Positions 16,650 through 25,953 of a stretch of DNA of 64,000 nucleotides are shown here, in pieces. The DNA is taken from positions 235,356-299,355 of the forward strand of contig NZ_HG417093.1 in assembly GCF_000455445.1 (NCBI RefSeq). Direction: 5' to 3'. How positions within the stretch are numbered: the first letter of the stretch is position 1; each line of letters begins with the position of its first letter. Both the position numbers and the translations under genes were made by a program. The notes under the pieces are model-generated. The model was not told where the DNA came from and did no database searches. It saw nothing but the letters and a program-made list of their open reading frames with translations. The stretch is from Hoylesella timonensis 4401737 = DSM 22865 = JCM 15640 (GTDB lineage Bacteria > Bacteroidota > Bacteroidia > Bacteroidales > Bacteroidaceae).

Positions 16650-18887
16650 TTATAGCTTGAGCATATCTGCAATATTAATAGAAATCGTAGCAACATAAGT
16701 ACGACCATTTTGTGGATATTGTAATCCTGAATCAACAGCTTTGTCCTTATAGTTCAGCAAATTATCAATCATGACACCGATAGTAATGCCATGGGGTAAC
16801 TGCGAGCGCAAGTTGAGCGAACAGATAGTGCGTGCATCAAAATCTTCTCGCGTGAAACTCTCAACGACTTTACCTGTCTGCTCATCTTTATTACTTTTGT
16901 AAGTGTAGGTAGAGAGAGCCGACACCCAGTTGGTGTAGAGTGACAATGTTTCTGTCGTCTTTCCCCATTTCTTTGAATATACGGCACTTAACTTGGCGCT
17001 ATGTGGACGCAGCCATGACAGGTTATATCCATTTTTCTTATTATAATCGGTAATATAGGTGTATGCTCCCGCAAGTTGCAGCCCCCAGACAAACTTGTAA
17101 TTGGCCGTCGCCTCCACCCCAAACGTCCTAACGCTGTCGGCGTTTTCCCATCTCATGTCCATGTTTTTTTCTGGATGAACATACGCATAAGTTATCTTGT
17201 TGAGATAATTATTATAGTAAGACGACAGGGAAAGGTTCAACCCATTCTTATCATATTCGACAGATGCGGACAATTGGCTTCCCACTTCAGGTTTCAAGTT
17301 AGGATTGCCATACATTTGTATAAGTCCACCCATGGTCCATTCTTGATACAACTCTTTTAAGTTTGGCGCACGATACCCTTGTGAATAGCCTGCGCGGGCA
17401 GTAACAAACGCCCAAGGGCGATACATGACTGATAGTTTGGGTGTAAAGTGCAGCTTATATCTTGTAACCTTGTCGGCACGCACGCCCGCCACGATGTTCA
17501 GTTGCTGCCACGGTTTCCAGTCTTCCTGCAAACAGCAAGAAAATTGACTTGTGTGCATTTGTGCGGTGTCTGGCAGGAAATAATGTTTCAAGTCTTCGCG
17601 AACATAGTCAACACCTGCGCTTATGGTGTGTTTTCCTAACGTACCCGAATAATACAGTCTTCCCGTTGTGTTGATGTTGCGGTACACATGTTCTTTCAGG
17701 TCTACCTTGTCAAACACGTTTGTCTTCTGATAGTCGTCACGTATCACGGTCAGCTCTATGTTCTGATTGCTGGATGGTATGTATGACAGTTTTCCGCTCA
17801 ATGTCAAATCCGTGTAAACCTGATGCAGTTTTTTGTATTCATTGCTCGGACGCCTGTTGTTATAGTACGAGCCCCGAAAATCTGCGCGTAGCTGGTCGTT
17901 GAACACATATGACAATTTTTGAGAGACATCCAATATGCTGTATCCGTGAATGGTAGACTGGTAAGCAGGCAGCGTATCACGTTTAACCACCCCGTTAGAC
18001 AAACGTGTCTCACGCACCTTACCTATACTATCGGCAATGGTATACGACTCACGCTTGCGATACCCGAACGAGGTGAGTGCTGAAAAGTTCTTACGGTTGA
18101 CACCTGCCGAAACCGAGTACATCTCACCGTTTCGCCCTGCATATCGGGTGGAAACGCGAGCGGTAACGGGACGGAAACCTTTGCGTGTAATGATGTTGAT
18201 AACACCCCCGATGGCTCTGCTGTCGTATAAGGTGGCAGCAGCTCCGCGCACTATCTCTATCCGTTCAATGTCGTTTACGTTAAACCTGCTGTAATCTATG
18301 TTGTTGGCACCACCCTCTCCACTGATTCTCTCACCGTCGAGCAAAAAGAGTACCGCCTTTCCGCCCAGACCCTGGTAAGTGATTTCGGTAGCTTGTGACA
18401 TGTCATTGTACGAGAATTGCAATCCCGGTAATGCCGTTTGCAGCAGTGTGGTAAGGTCTATGGCGTTTATCGTTTCTATTTCGCGCCGTGAGATAACTCG
18501 TGTCAGCACAGGCATGTCTTTTAATGGGCGGTCACTACGGGTGCCGGTTACAACCACTTCGTTCAGGTTGGTGCGCGAGGGGAACAGCGTAATGCTGGCG
18601 TTTTGACCGGGGCGTGCGATGACATGTTTGGGCTGAAAGCCTACATACGAAACAGTAATGTCATAATTACGATTTTCGTTGACCGTGATTTCAAACATGC
18701 CTTTGCTATTGGTTCCTTGCTTAATGGTAGTGCCAGAAACCGCAATGAGTGCTCCTGGTAGTGGACTGTTGCATTCATCGGTTACCATTCCACGAATGGT
18801 ATAGCGAGAGGATGCAGCGTCGGCTTTGGCTGAGGTCGTGACAAATTGGAGTATTGCGAATAAGCAGAGCAAGAATATTTTGTTCAT
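16650..18887 (-). CDS. hmuR: HmuR: TonB-dependent haem receptor
   Basis: 745 residues. Signal peptide (MNKIFLLCLFAILQFVTTSAKA), a CarboxypepD_reg-like domain (residues about 28-105), a TonB box region (NLNEVVVTGTR), plug domain (LLDGERISGEGGANN, IERIEIVRGAAATLYDS) and a 22-strand-type barrel. YRAPNLKELY followed by NPNL resembles the FRAP/NPNL signature of haem receptors. It accepts haem from HmuY and moves it across the outer membrane. Lies 225 nt after hmuY, behind a terminator that may lower its expression relative to hmuY. Confidence 0.92.
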   Translation of the reverse strand: MNKIFLLCLFAILQFVTTSAKADAASSRYTIRGMVTDECNSPLPGALIAVSGTTIKQGTNSKGMFEITVNENRNYDITVSYVGFQPKHVIARPGQNASITLFPSRTNLNEVVVTGTRSDRPLKDMPVLTRVISRREIETINAIDLTTLLQTALPGLQFSYNDMSQATEITYQGLGGKAVLFLLDGERISGEGGANNIDYSRFNVNDIERIEIVRGAAATLYDSRAIGGVINIITRKGFRPVTARVSTRYAGRNGEMYSVSAGVNRKNFSALTSFGYRKRESYTIADSIGKVRETRLSNGVVKRDTLPAYQSTIHGYSILDVSQKLSYVFNDQLRADFRGSYYNNRRPSNEYKKLHQVYTDLTLSGKLSYIPSSNQNIELTVIRDDYQKTNVFDKVDLKEHVYRNINTTGRLYYSGTLGKHTISAGVDYVREDLKHYFLPDTAQMHTSQFSCCLQEDWKPWQQLNIVAGVRADKVTRYKLHFTPKLSVMYRPWAFVTARAGYSQGYRAPNLKELYQEWTMGGLIQMYGNPNLKPEVGSQLSASVEYDKNGLNLSLSSYYNNYLNKITYAYVHPEKNMDMRWENADSVRTFGVEATANYKFVWGLQLAGAYTYITDYNKKNGYNLSWLRPHSAKLSAVYSKKWGKTTETLSLYTNWVSALSTYTYKSNKDEQTGKVVESFTREDFDARTICSLNLRSQLPHGITIGVMIDNLLNYKDKAVDSGLQYPQNGRTYVATISINIADMLKL

Positions 18888-19050
18888 GAAAATAATGAAA
18901 AAAAATAGATGAGGGTTACCTACCTTTGATGGTTTGTTTGTTTCTCACCTTATTTAATATAAAGTGAGCGATATTGCGGTGAAAGACGTATAGGTGACAA
19001 CGCTTTTCCGAAGATGGGCGTTCGGTTTGTTGGATTGCTGCCTTGATAAA

Positions 19051-19096
19051 GCAAAAAAGCCACCTCTCATGCCCTTACCAACGGAATGAAAGGTGG
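19051..19096 (-). terminator. Terminator/attenuator between hmuY and hmuR
   Basis: On the minus strand, CCACCTTTCAT (19086-19096) pairs with ATGAGAGGTGG (19060-19070), 11 bp with one G-U, followed by GCTTTTTT. It lies 17 nt after the hmuY stop. Partial termination would give excess hmuY mRNA over hmuR. Confidence 0.75.
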
Positions 19097-19112
19097 TTAT
19101 CTTCACAAGGGT

Positions 19113-19826
19113 TTAATTCTTTTTAACAAACTTGTAGTCGAATGACACTTGTTTCTTCTTTCCTGTCGCATCAGTAATGTCTGTGAACTTGATGGCTGCA
19201 AAACTTCCATCCTTGAATTTTACAATAAAGATGCGCCCTTTGTTTGCCATTTCATATTGCCCCATCCCCGCACGACGCATATACTTGTGCAGATTAGGAT
19301 TAGAAAATCCCTTGCTGTATCCCATTGTCGGAGGCATCTGCATCATACCTGCCATATCTACCAAAATCCATACAGGCTTGTCTGGTGTCCATGTTCCACC
19401 CTTGGGAAGTTCAGTGATTTGGTCAAGAGAGGTGGTATCCTTACCTGCAATCATCACCTCACCGCCATTGGTCATGGGGTCATACAAGTGGAAAGCGATG
19501 TGCCACTTCTTTGGTTCGTTATTAGCACGCTCGGGTACCTCTTTGGTAATCTGATCCATTTCGCCCGTTTGCCGGTTCATCATGCCATACACCCATGTGC
19601 GATAATCTGTCTGGGTTTCAGTCTTGCCACTTTCCAAATCAATGTAAACCCACTTGTCGTAGTTGGTCATTTGTTTTTCTTGCAACAAAATATCGGCATG
19701 CTTGCAAATCACACTTTGTTCTTCTTTCTCTTTCTTTTGGGATAAATCCTCCGATTTGTCACACGATGTCCATGTAAAGACCATGGCTGTAAGGCCCAAA
19801 AACAGGGCGGTAGTCATTTTTTTCAT
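19113..19826 (-). CDS. hmuY: HmuY-family haem-binding lipoprotein
   Basis: 237 residues. Lipoprotein signal with Cys22 (TAMVFTWTSC). The core KKWHIAFHLYDPMTNGGE (106-123) and the DMAGMMQMPPTMGYSKGF stretch (157-174) match the HmuY fold region that holds haem ligands. P. gingivalis uses two His; several Prevotella and Tannerella homologues use Met. The five Met at 158-168 suggest the Met type here (inference). It is the surface haemophore that strips haem from host haemoproteins and passes it to HmuR. First gene of the operon. Confidence 0.88.
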   Translation of the reverse strand: MKKMTTALFLGLTAMVFTWTSCDKSEDLSQKKEKEEQSVICKHADILLQEKQMTNYDKWVYIDLESGKTETQTDYRTWVYGMMNRQTGEMDQITKEVPERANNEPKKWHIAFHLYDPMTNGGEVMIAGKDTTSLDQITELPKGGTWTPDKPVWILVDMAGMMQMPPTMGYSKGFSNPNLHKYMRRAGMGQYEMANKGRIFIVKFKDGSFAAIKFTDITDATGKKKQVSFDYKFVKKN

Positions 19827-19867
19827 TTTAATAATTGTTTGAATAATGAGTGTTATAAATTTGGTTG

Positions 19868-19915
19868 CAAAGGTACGAAAATGAAAAAAAATGCAAAATA
19901 CCTATTTTTATGTAT
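19868..19915 (-). promoter_or_regulatory. hmuY promoter with overlapping palindromic operator
   Basis: Minus-strand -7 box TACCTTTG at 19868-19875, with TTTG 18 nt upstream as the -33 element. The palindrome ATACCTA-N4-TATGTAT (19898-19915) abuts the -33 box. Its 7-4-7 layout matches the site at 20106-20123, so one regulator may act on both divergent units. Confidence 0.6.
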
Positions 19916-20105
19916 TTCTATCACTTATCAATAAGCTAATAAAATGATTTTTTTTAGAGAAGTAACAAGTTGTAGGTAGAAGAAAAATGAAGAGCCTTAA
20001 AATAAGGTGACAACATAAAGGACATAGATTAATTATTATATAAGTTTCATGTTGAACAAGCTAACAACCTGATAAACAAACTAATACCTTAACAGACTTA
20101 CATTT

Positions 20106-20123
20106 ATACCTACAAATAGGTAT
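20106..20123. promoter_or_regulatory. Palindromic operator ATACCTA-N4-TAGGTAT
   Basis: A perfect 7-bp dyad with a 4-nt centre (ATACCTACAAATAGGTAT) in the 450-nt gap between hmuY and the divergent protease unit. A related half-site TAGGTAT lies at 20146-20152, next to the -33 element of the rightward promoter. The regulator is unknown. Nothing else was seen in this gap. Confidence 0.6.
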
Positions 20124-20151
20124 GCCTGAGTAACGTCACAATTAGTAGGTA

Positions 20152-20182
20152 TTGCTCATTATATTGATAAGACGTACTTTTG
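20152..20182 (+). promoter_or_regulatory. Promoter of the YD protein / C10 peptidase unit
   Basis: TTG at 20152-20154 (-33) and TACTTTTG at 20175-20182 (-7, TAnnTTTG), spaced 20 nt. This leaves a leader of about 90 nt before the ATG at 20279. Confidence 0.6.
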
Positions 20183-20278
20183 CAATACAAAAGGCGCCAT
20201 AACTCAAATATGCGTATCGCATTTGGTTTGCGTACTATCATAGAAATTCATTTAAACTTTTACAAAATAACAATTAAC

Positions 20279-21487
20279 ATGAGAAAATTTTTACTACCTG
20301 CTCTTTTGGCAGTATTGTGTTTAGGCGTTAACGCCCAAAGTAAGAAAGCACCCAATTATTACAGAGCTATTCCAAAAGTTCACACGCATCGTCTTGCGCA
20401 ATGGAGTACGTTCGGAGGTTCAGAAGTCTTTAAATATAAATATGATGACTATGGCTTTCTGACAGAAGTAGAATCTACCGAAGATGATAAACTAACAGAA
20501 GTCATCAAGTTCGCTTATGATTCGAATGGCTATTTGAAAGAAGAAACACGCTATACCGTCAAGCCAGATGGCGGACAGCGAATAGACCGACGCGACGTTT
20601 ACGATCGTGACGACAATGGATTCATCAAGACCTATCACAGATATACGTTGAAACCGAATAAAGAGGGTAACCTTGTGTTGATGGAAGACGTACGTTCTAC
20701 ATACGTGTACGATGCGCAGATGCGCGTGATTAAAACCAATGACGTGCAGTTTGACGAGAAAAATCTGAAACTGGAAGATTTCGCAGATCGTCATACCACC
20801 ATCGCTTATGATGACAAGGGACGTGAGCAGACCTTTAGTTTTATGATGAGCAACGGCAACAATGTATGGAAAGAAGTGTTTGAATACGATAACAACATTG
20901 ATGACCGCATGGTAGGTTTGAAATATATTCCAGGAGAAGAAGCGACGGATCGCACAACCATGGAGCTAAAGTATGAGTACGATGACAATGGAGACATCAA
21001 GAACACAGGAACAGCAGATTTCCCTTACACATTCAGCTATGGCGATGAAGGCGACGAACAGTACGAGGCTGCACATACGTTCATTCCTTTGACGCAATCA
21101 GAAGGAGACCGCCTTTACTTAGGTCCGCGCAACTGTTTGTACTTCAACCATCTTCCGCTCAACAAGGCTTTTAAGCATGCTCCCATGAGCGAATCTACGG
21201 ATGATACCGAATGTAGTTATGAAGAAAACACAGCAGTAGAGAAGAAAACGGATGGCATCGCAGAAATCACCCATGACCAAGCAAACATTAGCTTTAGCAA
21301 TGGCTGCCTAATCATTGAGGGGGCAACAAACAATGGCACGGAGCAAGTTTGCGTGTACAGCGCAACAGGACAATTGGTGGCAACCCATGCGGTAAGAGGC
21401 AACAAGACTATCTTCCTAAACACGCTGCCTGCTGGCGAATATATAGCCAAAATAGGAGGCAAAGTTGTCAAATTTTCAAAATCTTAA
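20279..21487 (+). CDS. Exported YD-motif protein with type IX-like C-terminal tail
   Basis: 402 residues from the ATG at 20279 (MRKFLLPALLAVLCLGVNAQ is a clear signal peptide; earlier in-frame starts would bury it). The middle holds degenerate YD-type strands (YKYDDYGFLTEVES, AYDSNGYLKEETRY, YEYDDNGDIKNTG). The last 75 residues (QVCVYSATGQLVATHAVRGN, LPAGEYIAKIGGKVVKF) look like a type A sorting domain of the type IX secretion system. It precedes the C10 peptidase by 116 nt and is divergent from hmuY. Substrate unknown; a secreted partner in host-protein digestion is inference. Confidence 0.65.
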   Translation: MRKFLLPALLAVLCLGVNAQSKKAPNYYRAIPKVHTHRLAQWSTFGGSEVFKYKYDDYGFLTEVESTEDDKLTEVIKFAYDSNGYLKEETRYTVKPDGGQRIDRRDVYDRDDNGFIKTYHRYTLKPNKEGNLVLMEDVRSTYVYDAQMRVIKTNDVQFDEKNLKLEDFADRHTTIAYDDKGREQTFSFMMSNGNNVWKEVFEYDNNIDDRMVGLKYIPGEEATDRTTMELKYEYDDNGDIKNTGTADFPYTFSYGDEGDEQYEAAHTFIPLTQSEGDRLYLGPRNCLYFNHLPLNKAFKHAPMSESTDDTECSYEENTAVEKKTDGIAEITHDQANISFSNGCLIIEGATNNGTEQVCVYSATGQLVATHAVRGNKTIFLNTLPAGEYIAKIGGKVVKFSKS

Positions 21488-21603
21488 CACATCGCGACAG
21501 TATATGGCAAGGGAACTTATGGCAATGAAGTTGTACCCCCTTGCCGTACTTTATTTCCATACTTACGCAAGCAACGCTCATGTGCTTGCAAAAGAAATCA
21601 ACA

Positions 21604-24600
21604 ATGAAGAAAACTCTATTATTCGTTTTAATCGCCATTTCCACCTTGGCCAATGCCAATCCCATCGGAAAGCAAGAGGCCATGAAGCTGGCCATGCGAT
21701 TTTTGAAGCAAAAACAATCAACGACAAGCACTCGTACAACATCTCAGCGCAACCAGTTGAAAATGGTCATGCAGTGTCCCAACGCTTATTATGTTTTCAA
21801 CAATGGAAACGGGCAAGGCTTTGTCATCACATCGGCAGATGATCGGACCGACGCTGTCTTGGGATATGCCTATACGGGAAAGTTTGACGTAAACAACATT
21901 CCCGTGCAATTGAAAGACTTGCTCAGTTTGTATGAACACGAGATAAAAACAGCTGTCCGTCTGCGGTTAAAAAACCTAAAAACCACTTCCGGAACCCGTG
22001 CGGGACTAAGCGTGAAACGCTCCATTCGTCCGCTCATCGAAACACGTTGGAATCAAGGAGCACCCTATAATGACGCCTGCCCGATGGGAGCTTTTGAACG
22101 AACGGTAACAGGATGCGTCGCAACAGCCATGGCACAAGTGATGTATTATCATCAATGCCCGCGAGGAGAAACCCTCGACACGATACCCGGCTACAAGAGC
22201 CCGAAGATAGGAAAGGTTTTGGACACGCTGCCCAAAACGACATTCGACTGGAAAAACATGCTACGAACGTATGACGAGAATGCCAATCGGGAGCAGAAAA
22301 ACGCTGTGGCGAAATTGATGAAATATTGCGGTGTCTCCACGGAAATGGACTATGCCACCGCCAAGCAAGGGGGCTCGGGAACGGTAGCCGTTGAGTTGCC
22401 ATACGCACTGACACACTATTTTGGATACAGCAAGGCGGCACGCTATGCCGACCGTAGTGGATATACCTCAAAGACATGGAACAACATGATTTACGAGGAA
22501 TTGAAAGAAGGTCGCCCCGTTCTGTATGGTGGTGTAACGCCAACTGGAGGTGGACATGAATTCGTTTGCGATGGATATGAGTCGGGCGATTACTTTCACA
22601 TCAACTGGGGATGGAGCGGCTTGTCTGATGGTTATTTCCGCTTGTCTGTTCTCAATCCAGACCAACAAGGAATAGGATCGTTTGAGGGCGGATATTCATT
22701 GAGCCAGTGTGCCATTTTAGGCGTTAAGCCGAATGAAGGTGAAGAGCAGTTGGACGCCATGACGGTAATAGACCTGCACTTGCGCGGACTTAGCCAGATG
22801 TCGAGAAAAAGAATTGAGCAAGGTTTTAAAAGCCTCAGTATGTCTTACGAGGTGTTCAATTACATGCTGTTGCCCTTTGAAGGTCAAATGGGCGTGGGCT
22901 TATATAAAGACGGTAAGTTGATGAAGGTGGTGCATGAGAGCGATGTTATCTCGTACGAGCCAATCACCCCTAAAAGGACTTTCTATAAGGCAATCTTGAA
23001 AAACTTTGGCGCAGGACTGAAAGGCGACTATCAGTTGTTGCCTATGTGCAAGGACAAAAAGTCAAACACCTGGCAACTTTGCCCTGGTGCGGAGAAGTCG
23101 GTATGCAACTTACATATTACGGAAACCCAGTTGAACGCTTCCATCATCAACCCTCAAACCATCGACTTGAAATTGGTTTCCATTGACATGCCAAAAGTCA
23201 TCAAGACGGGCAGAACTTATACGGCTATGGCGAAAATAAAGAATGTCGGTCCCGATTTTACCGGCTCGTTAAGTTTTGTTTTCGGCAACAAACGCTCGGT
23301 ATTGGGCTTATCCATAGCGCCTGGCGCAACGATAGAAGTACCTTTGAGCTTTCAACCCGACGTAGCAAAGCCGAAAACGCAATATCGCATTAACGTTTGG
23401 GACAGCATGCAAGATCGTGACATCGATTTCGTAGGCAAAGGAGAGGTGGACGTCGCAGAAGGAAAGAACGTGCCAGACGCCAAATTAACGGCATCGGTAT
23501 TCTGCACAAACGGCAGTAGCAAAAAGGCGGATGAACTGTACGGCACCCACATGGAAGGACGGTTTGAGGTTAAAAATACGGCAACAGATGATTACGACCG
23601 TGATTTGCTCATCGCGATAGTTGGAGAGAAACAAGATGTACAGATGAAACAGCTAAATGTCATCATTCCCGCAGGAAAGACTATCACACTACCGTTTGCT
23701 TTCGACAACTTGATTCCTGGAACAAGATACATCGTAACATTACTGGGATACGAAGGTATCTATCTAAAAGGTAAGGCTATATGCAATGGCGCCATTACAT
23801 GTAAAGCTGCCGTGATGAAGTACCTGTCAGATGGAACGCCAGTGGCTCTTGAACCAGAAAAGAGTATCGACTTGACGGACGCCATAGCGGTAGACATGCG
23901 CGACTTGAACGTGAAGAAAGATACAAAGCTGAGACCGAGCAACAATCCCAACTGTCTATATTATCTACGCGAAGCAAGCACCGTACCCGAGACCTTGAAA
24001 GATAAAAATGTTATCTTGGGTGATGAAGCGCCGAAGATAACCTTACAAACCAACCAGCCCATAAAGATGTTGAGCAATTTTACCGCAAGAGAAATTACAT
24101 GCCAGCGTCCGTTGGTTGCCAATGGTAAGGATGCAGGAAGCGCATGGACTACCGTCTCTTTGCCTTTTGTTCCCGATGACATGAAGATAAACGGCCAACC
24201 CGCTGAGTTTCATGTTTATAATTTCGTTCATGAGCAGGAGAACAAACTTTATTTTAACACAACTCAGCATATAGAGGCTTATTGTCCTTATCTTCTGGAA
24301 ATAAAACACATTCATAACGCAACAGCAAACATGATGCTGACCATTCATGGCAAGGATGTAGAAGTAAATCAGCAAGCCAAGAGTGTTCTCGGCTCTGACA
24401 ATTATAACTTTGTTGGAACGATTGAACAACATCAGCCAGCCTCGGCTTATCTCTATAATGCAGAAACAAATTGCTTTGAGCTGTCTCAAGCACCAACCGT
24501 TGAGTGTTTCTCTGCTTTTGTGGTGCCTAATCATAACAATGACGACAATGCCATGAGGTCGCTGGCTGTTGTGTTGGATGACGTAGAGTTGGGTATTCCT

Positions 24601-24735
24601 GCCCATACAATGGAAAATGCTTCCCGGTATGCCATCTACAACCTTCAAGGGGTTAAAGTTGGAGAGGGCAAAGAGGGCATCGCCCGTTTGCCTAAAGGTG
24701 TGTATGTTGTCAATGGAAAGAAGGTGATTAAATGA
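21604..24735 (+). CDS. Secreted C10-family (SpeB/interpain-like) cysteine peptidase
   Basis: 1043 residues from the ATG at 21604, which opens a signal peptide (KKTLLFVLIAISTLANA); the longer frame lacks one. An N-terminal inhibitory propeptide region (about 20-120) precedes the catalytic domain: Cys171 in TGCVATAMAQVMYYH, His318 in GGGHEFVCDGYES, and Asn334-Trp336 in FHINWGWSG, all C10 hallmarks. Long beta-rich C-terminal regions end in YAIYNLQGVKVGEGK, then GVYVVNGKKVIK, a type IX-like sorting tail. Interpain A, a Prevotella C10 enzyme, breaks down haemoglobin. Its position opposite hmuYRSTUV suggests it frees haem for HmuY. Confidence 0.9.
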   Translation: MKKTLLFVLIAISTLANANPIGKQEAMKLAMRFLKQKQSTTSTRTTSQRNQLKMVMQCPNAYYVFNNGNGQGFVITSADDRTDAVLGYAYTGKFDVNNIPVQLKDLLSLYEHEIKTAVRLRLKNLKTTSGTRAGLSVKRSIRPLIETRWNQGAPYNDACPMGAFERTVTGCVATAMAQVMYYHQCPRGETLDTIPGYKSPKIGKVLDTLPKTTFDWKNMLRTYDENANREQKNAVAKLMKYCGVSTEMDYATAKQGGSGTVAVELPYALTHYFGYSKAARYADRSGYTSKTWNNMIYEELKEGRPVLYGGVTPTGGGHEFVCDGYESGDYFHINWGWSGLSDGYFRLSVLNPDQQGIGSFEGGYSLSQCAILGVKPNEGEEQLDAMTVIDLHLRGLSQMSRKRIEQGFKSLSMSYEVFNYMLLPFEGQMGVGLYKDGKLMKVVHESDVISYEPITPKRTFYKAILKNFGAGLKGDYQLLPMCKDKKSNTWQLCPGAEKSVCNLHITETQLNASIINPQTIDLKLVSIDMPKVIKTGRTYTAMAKIKNVGPDFTGSLSFVFGNKRSVLGLSIAPGATIEVPLSFQPDVAKPKTQYRINVWDSMQDRDIDFVGKGEVDVAEGKNVPDAKLTASVFCTNGSSKKADELYGTHMEGRFEVKNTATDDYDRDLLIAIVGEKQDVQMKQLNVIIPAGKTITLPFAFDNLIPGTRYIVTLLGYEGIYLKGKAICNGAITCKAAVMKYLSDGTPVALEPEKSIDLTDAIAVDMRDLNVKKDTKLRPSNNPNCLYYLREASTVPETLKDKNVILGDEAPKITLQTNQPIKMLSNFTAREITCQRPLVANGKDAGSAWTTVSLPFVPDDMKINGQPAEFHVYNFVHEQENKLYFNTTQHIEAYCPYLLEIKHIHNATANMMLTIHGKDVEVNQQAKSVLGSDNYNFVGTIEQHQPASAYLYNAETNCFELSQAPTVECFSAFVVPNHNNDDNAMRSLAVVLDDVELGIPAHTMENASRYAIYNLQGVKVGEGKEGIARLPKGVYVVNGKKVIK

Positions 24736-24789
24736 CGTGGGCAGCATGATGTGACACGCGAGGGGTAGCCCTCCTTCATCAACACCTGG

Positions 24790-24814
24790 CATCCCATGCT
24801 TTTACAATGGGATG
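24790..24814 (+). terminator. Weak hairpin after the C10 peptidase gene
   Basis: CATCCCAT (24790-24797) pairs perfectly with ATGGGATG (24807-24814). There is no T-run after it, so termination is uncertain. Confidence 0.35.
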
Positions 24815-24852
24815 GTGATTTACAAACGCTCTGTTAATTTTAACCAATTGTA

Positions 24853-25254
24853 TTAAAATTTTGTCAGAAACAGTGCATGCTGTTGTAGTCTGATAAGAAG
24901 TTGGGAATAAGTTTCAAGTTTGCCGAGCAGTTGTTGAGAAGTGGCTACAGAATGATAAGTATTGAGGACGTTCACGACTTCGTTGTACAGCACGCCTATC
25001 TTATGAGTCATGGTGACGATTTCGGAGAGTTTCTCCAAGTAAGGCTCTTTTGCAGGGTCTTGGGTGATGATCTTAAAGGCTTCACCAAGAAGCCTTGCTC
25101 GGACAAAATCACTTTTAGTTTTTGCTCCCGACTTGCGGTAGAATCTGATAAGTTTCTGCTGGTCTTCGAAATTAGGTATCCTGATGTGCCATCTGTCCCA
25201 TCGTGGGCAGGTGGCACATCTGCCGTCTGGCTTCTTTTGTTTTTGCTTCTTCAC
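24853..25254 (-). CDS. MobC/MbpB-like mobilisation accessory protein
   Basis: 133 residues, basic N-terminus, then RIPNFEDQQKLIRFYRKSGA, KSDFVRARLLGEAFKI and a helical C-terminus. This is the ribbon-helix-helix relaxosome protein of Bacteroidota mobilisable and conjugative elements, which helps the relaxase open DNA at oriT. The oriT-like block at 25262-25345 lies directly upstream. No relaxase follows on this side; the next gene leftward is the C10 peptidase, so the element is cut here. A decayed second copy lies at 41341-41713. Confidence 0.75.
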   Translation of the reverse strand: MKKQKQKKPDGRCATCPRWDRWHIRIPNFEDQQKLIRFYRKSGAKTKSDFVRARLLGEAFKIITQDPAKEPYLEKLSEIVTMTHKIGVLYNEVVNVLNTYHSVATSQQLLGKLETYSQLLIRLQQHALFLTKF

Positions 25255-25261
25255 TGCTTTC

Positions 25262-25345
25262 TAATCACGACTTTGGAGTGATTTAATCCCCTTTCGGGGC
25301 AAGGGTCTTTGTGGTACAAATAGCAATTTGTGGTACAAAGACACA
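25262..25345. other. oriT-like conserved block, left copy
   Basis: Contains a CCCC-N4-GGGG hairpin (25288-25299) and two 13-nt direct repeats TTTGTGGTACAAA-like (25308-25320, 25327-25339). It matches the block at 41224-41306 on the opposite strand with only about four differences, far better than the flanking genes. It lies between DUF3408 and the mobilisation gene, where an oriT would be expected. Nicking is not shown. Confidence 0.55.
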
Positions 25346-25446
25346 CCTTGCTGATGTAGAAAATGGGATTATAAGCCCATGCCGTGTTACTGCATTCACT
25401 GAATACAGTAACTCAGCGTAGGCTTGCATTCGAGGAATGCAGTACT

Positions 25447-25953
25447 TCAGAGTTTCCGCCATCTTTCCACATCATCTTTGTATTGGTTGAGATGTTCTCG
25501 AAGCACCTGCTCCACATAGCCTGAAACGCTTGCTCCCTGCTCACCGATTTTCCTCACCACGAAGTCCAACTTTCGTTGAGTTTCCTCTGATACATACACG
25601 GCTTTGCGGTGGCTGTTGCGAAAGGGCTGGAGATATTTCCCCTGAAACTCGGATAATTGCTTCCTTTCCCTTGTTTTTCCCATTCGTTGATGATTCTCTT
25701 CGGTAGAAGTAGCCCTTTCCGTTGGTGACAACTCTGTTTCTTGATAGGACGGTTGAGAATAGTCCTTGTGACTCTCCTTGTCATTTTGTTCCTCAACTTT
25801 AACAGGCTCAAATCTTTTCTTTTCCTCTTCATAATCTACGGGCTGGTCAAAATCGGGCAACTCTTCGGGCTTGCGGAGTTTAACGCCATAATTGCCCATA
25901 TCTCGAAGGGCTTGTTCCAGACGTTGTTTCCTTTGTTCATCTATTCTTGCCAT
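25447..25953 (-). CDS. DUF3408 conjugative-element protein
   Basis: 168 residues: a charged, low-complexity N-terminal half and a folded C-terminus (RKAVYVSEETQRKLDFVVRK, VSGYVEQVLREHL). This is the DUF3408 pattern, a ribbon-helix-helix-like tail common in Bacteroidota ICE mobilisation regions. Its start overlaps the end of the upstream HTH gene by about 13 nt. The mirror arm lacks this gene. Confidence 0.75.
   Translation of the reverse strand: MARIDEQRKQRLEQALRDMGNYGVKLRKPEELPDFDQPVDYEEEKKRFEPVKVEEQNDKESHKDYSQPSYQETELSPTERATSTEENHQRMGKTRERKQLSEFQGKYLQPFRNSHRKAVYVSEETQRKLDFVVRKIGEQGASVSGYVEQVLREHLNQYKDDVERWRKL

Noticed and set aside
18910..18932. Plus-strand TACCTTTG upstream of hmuR
   Set aside because: It points away from hmuR with no gene or conserved context downstream; probably chance.
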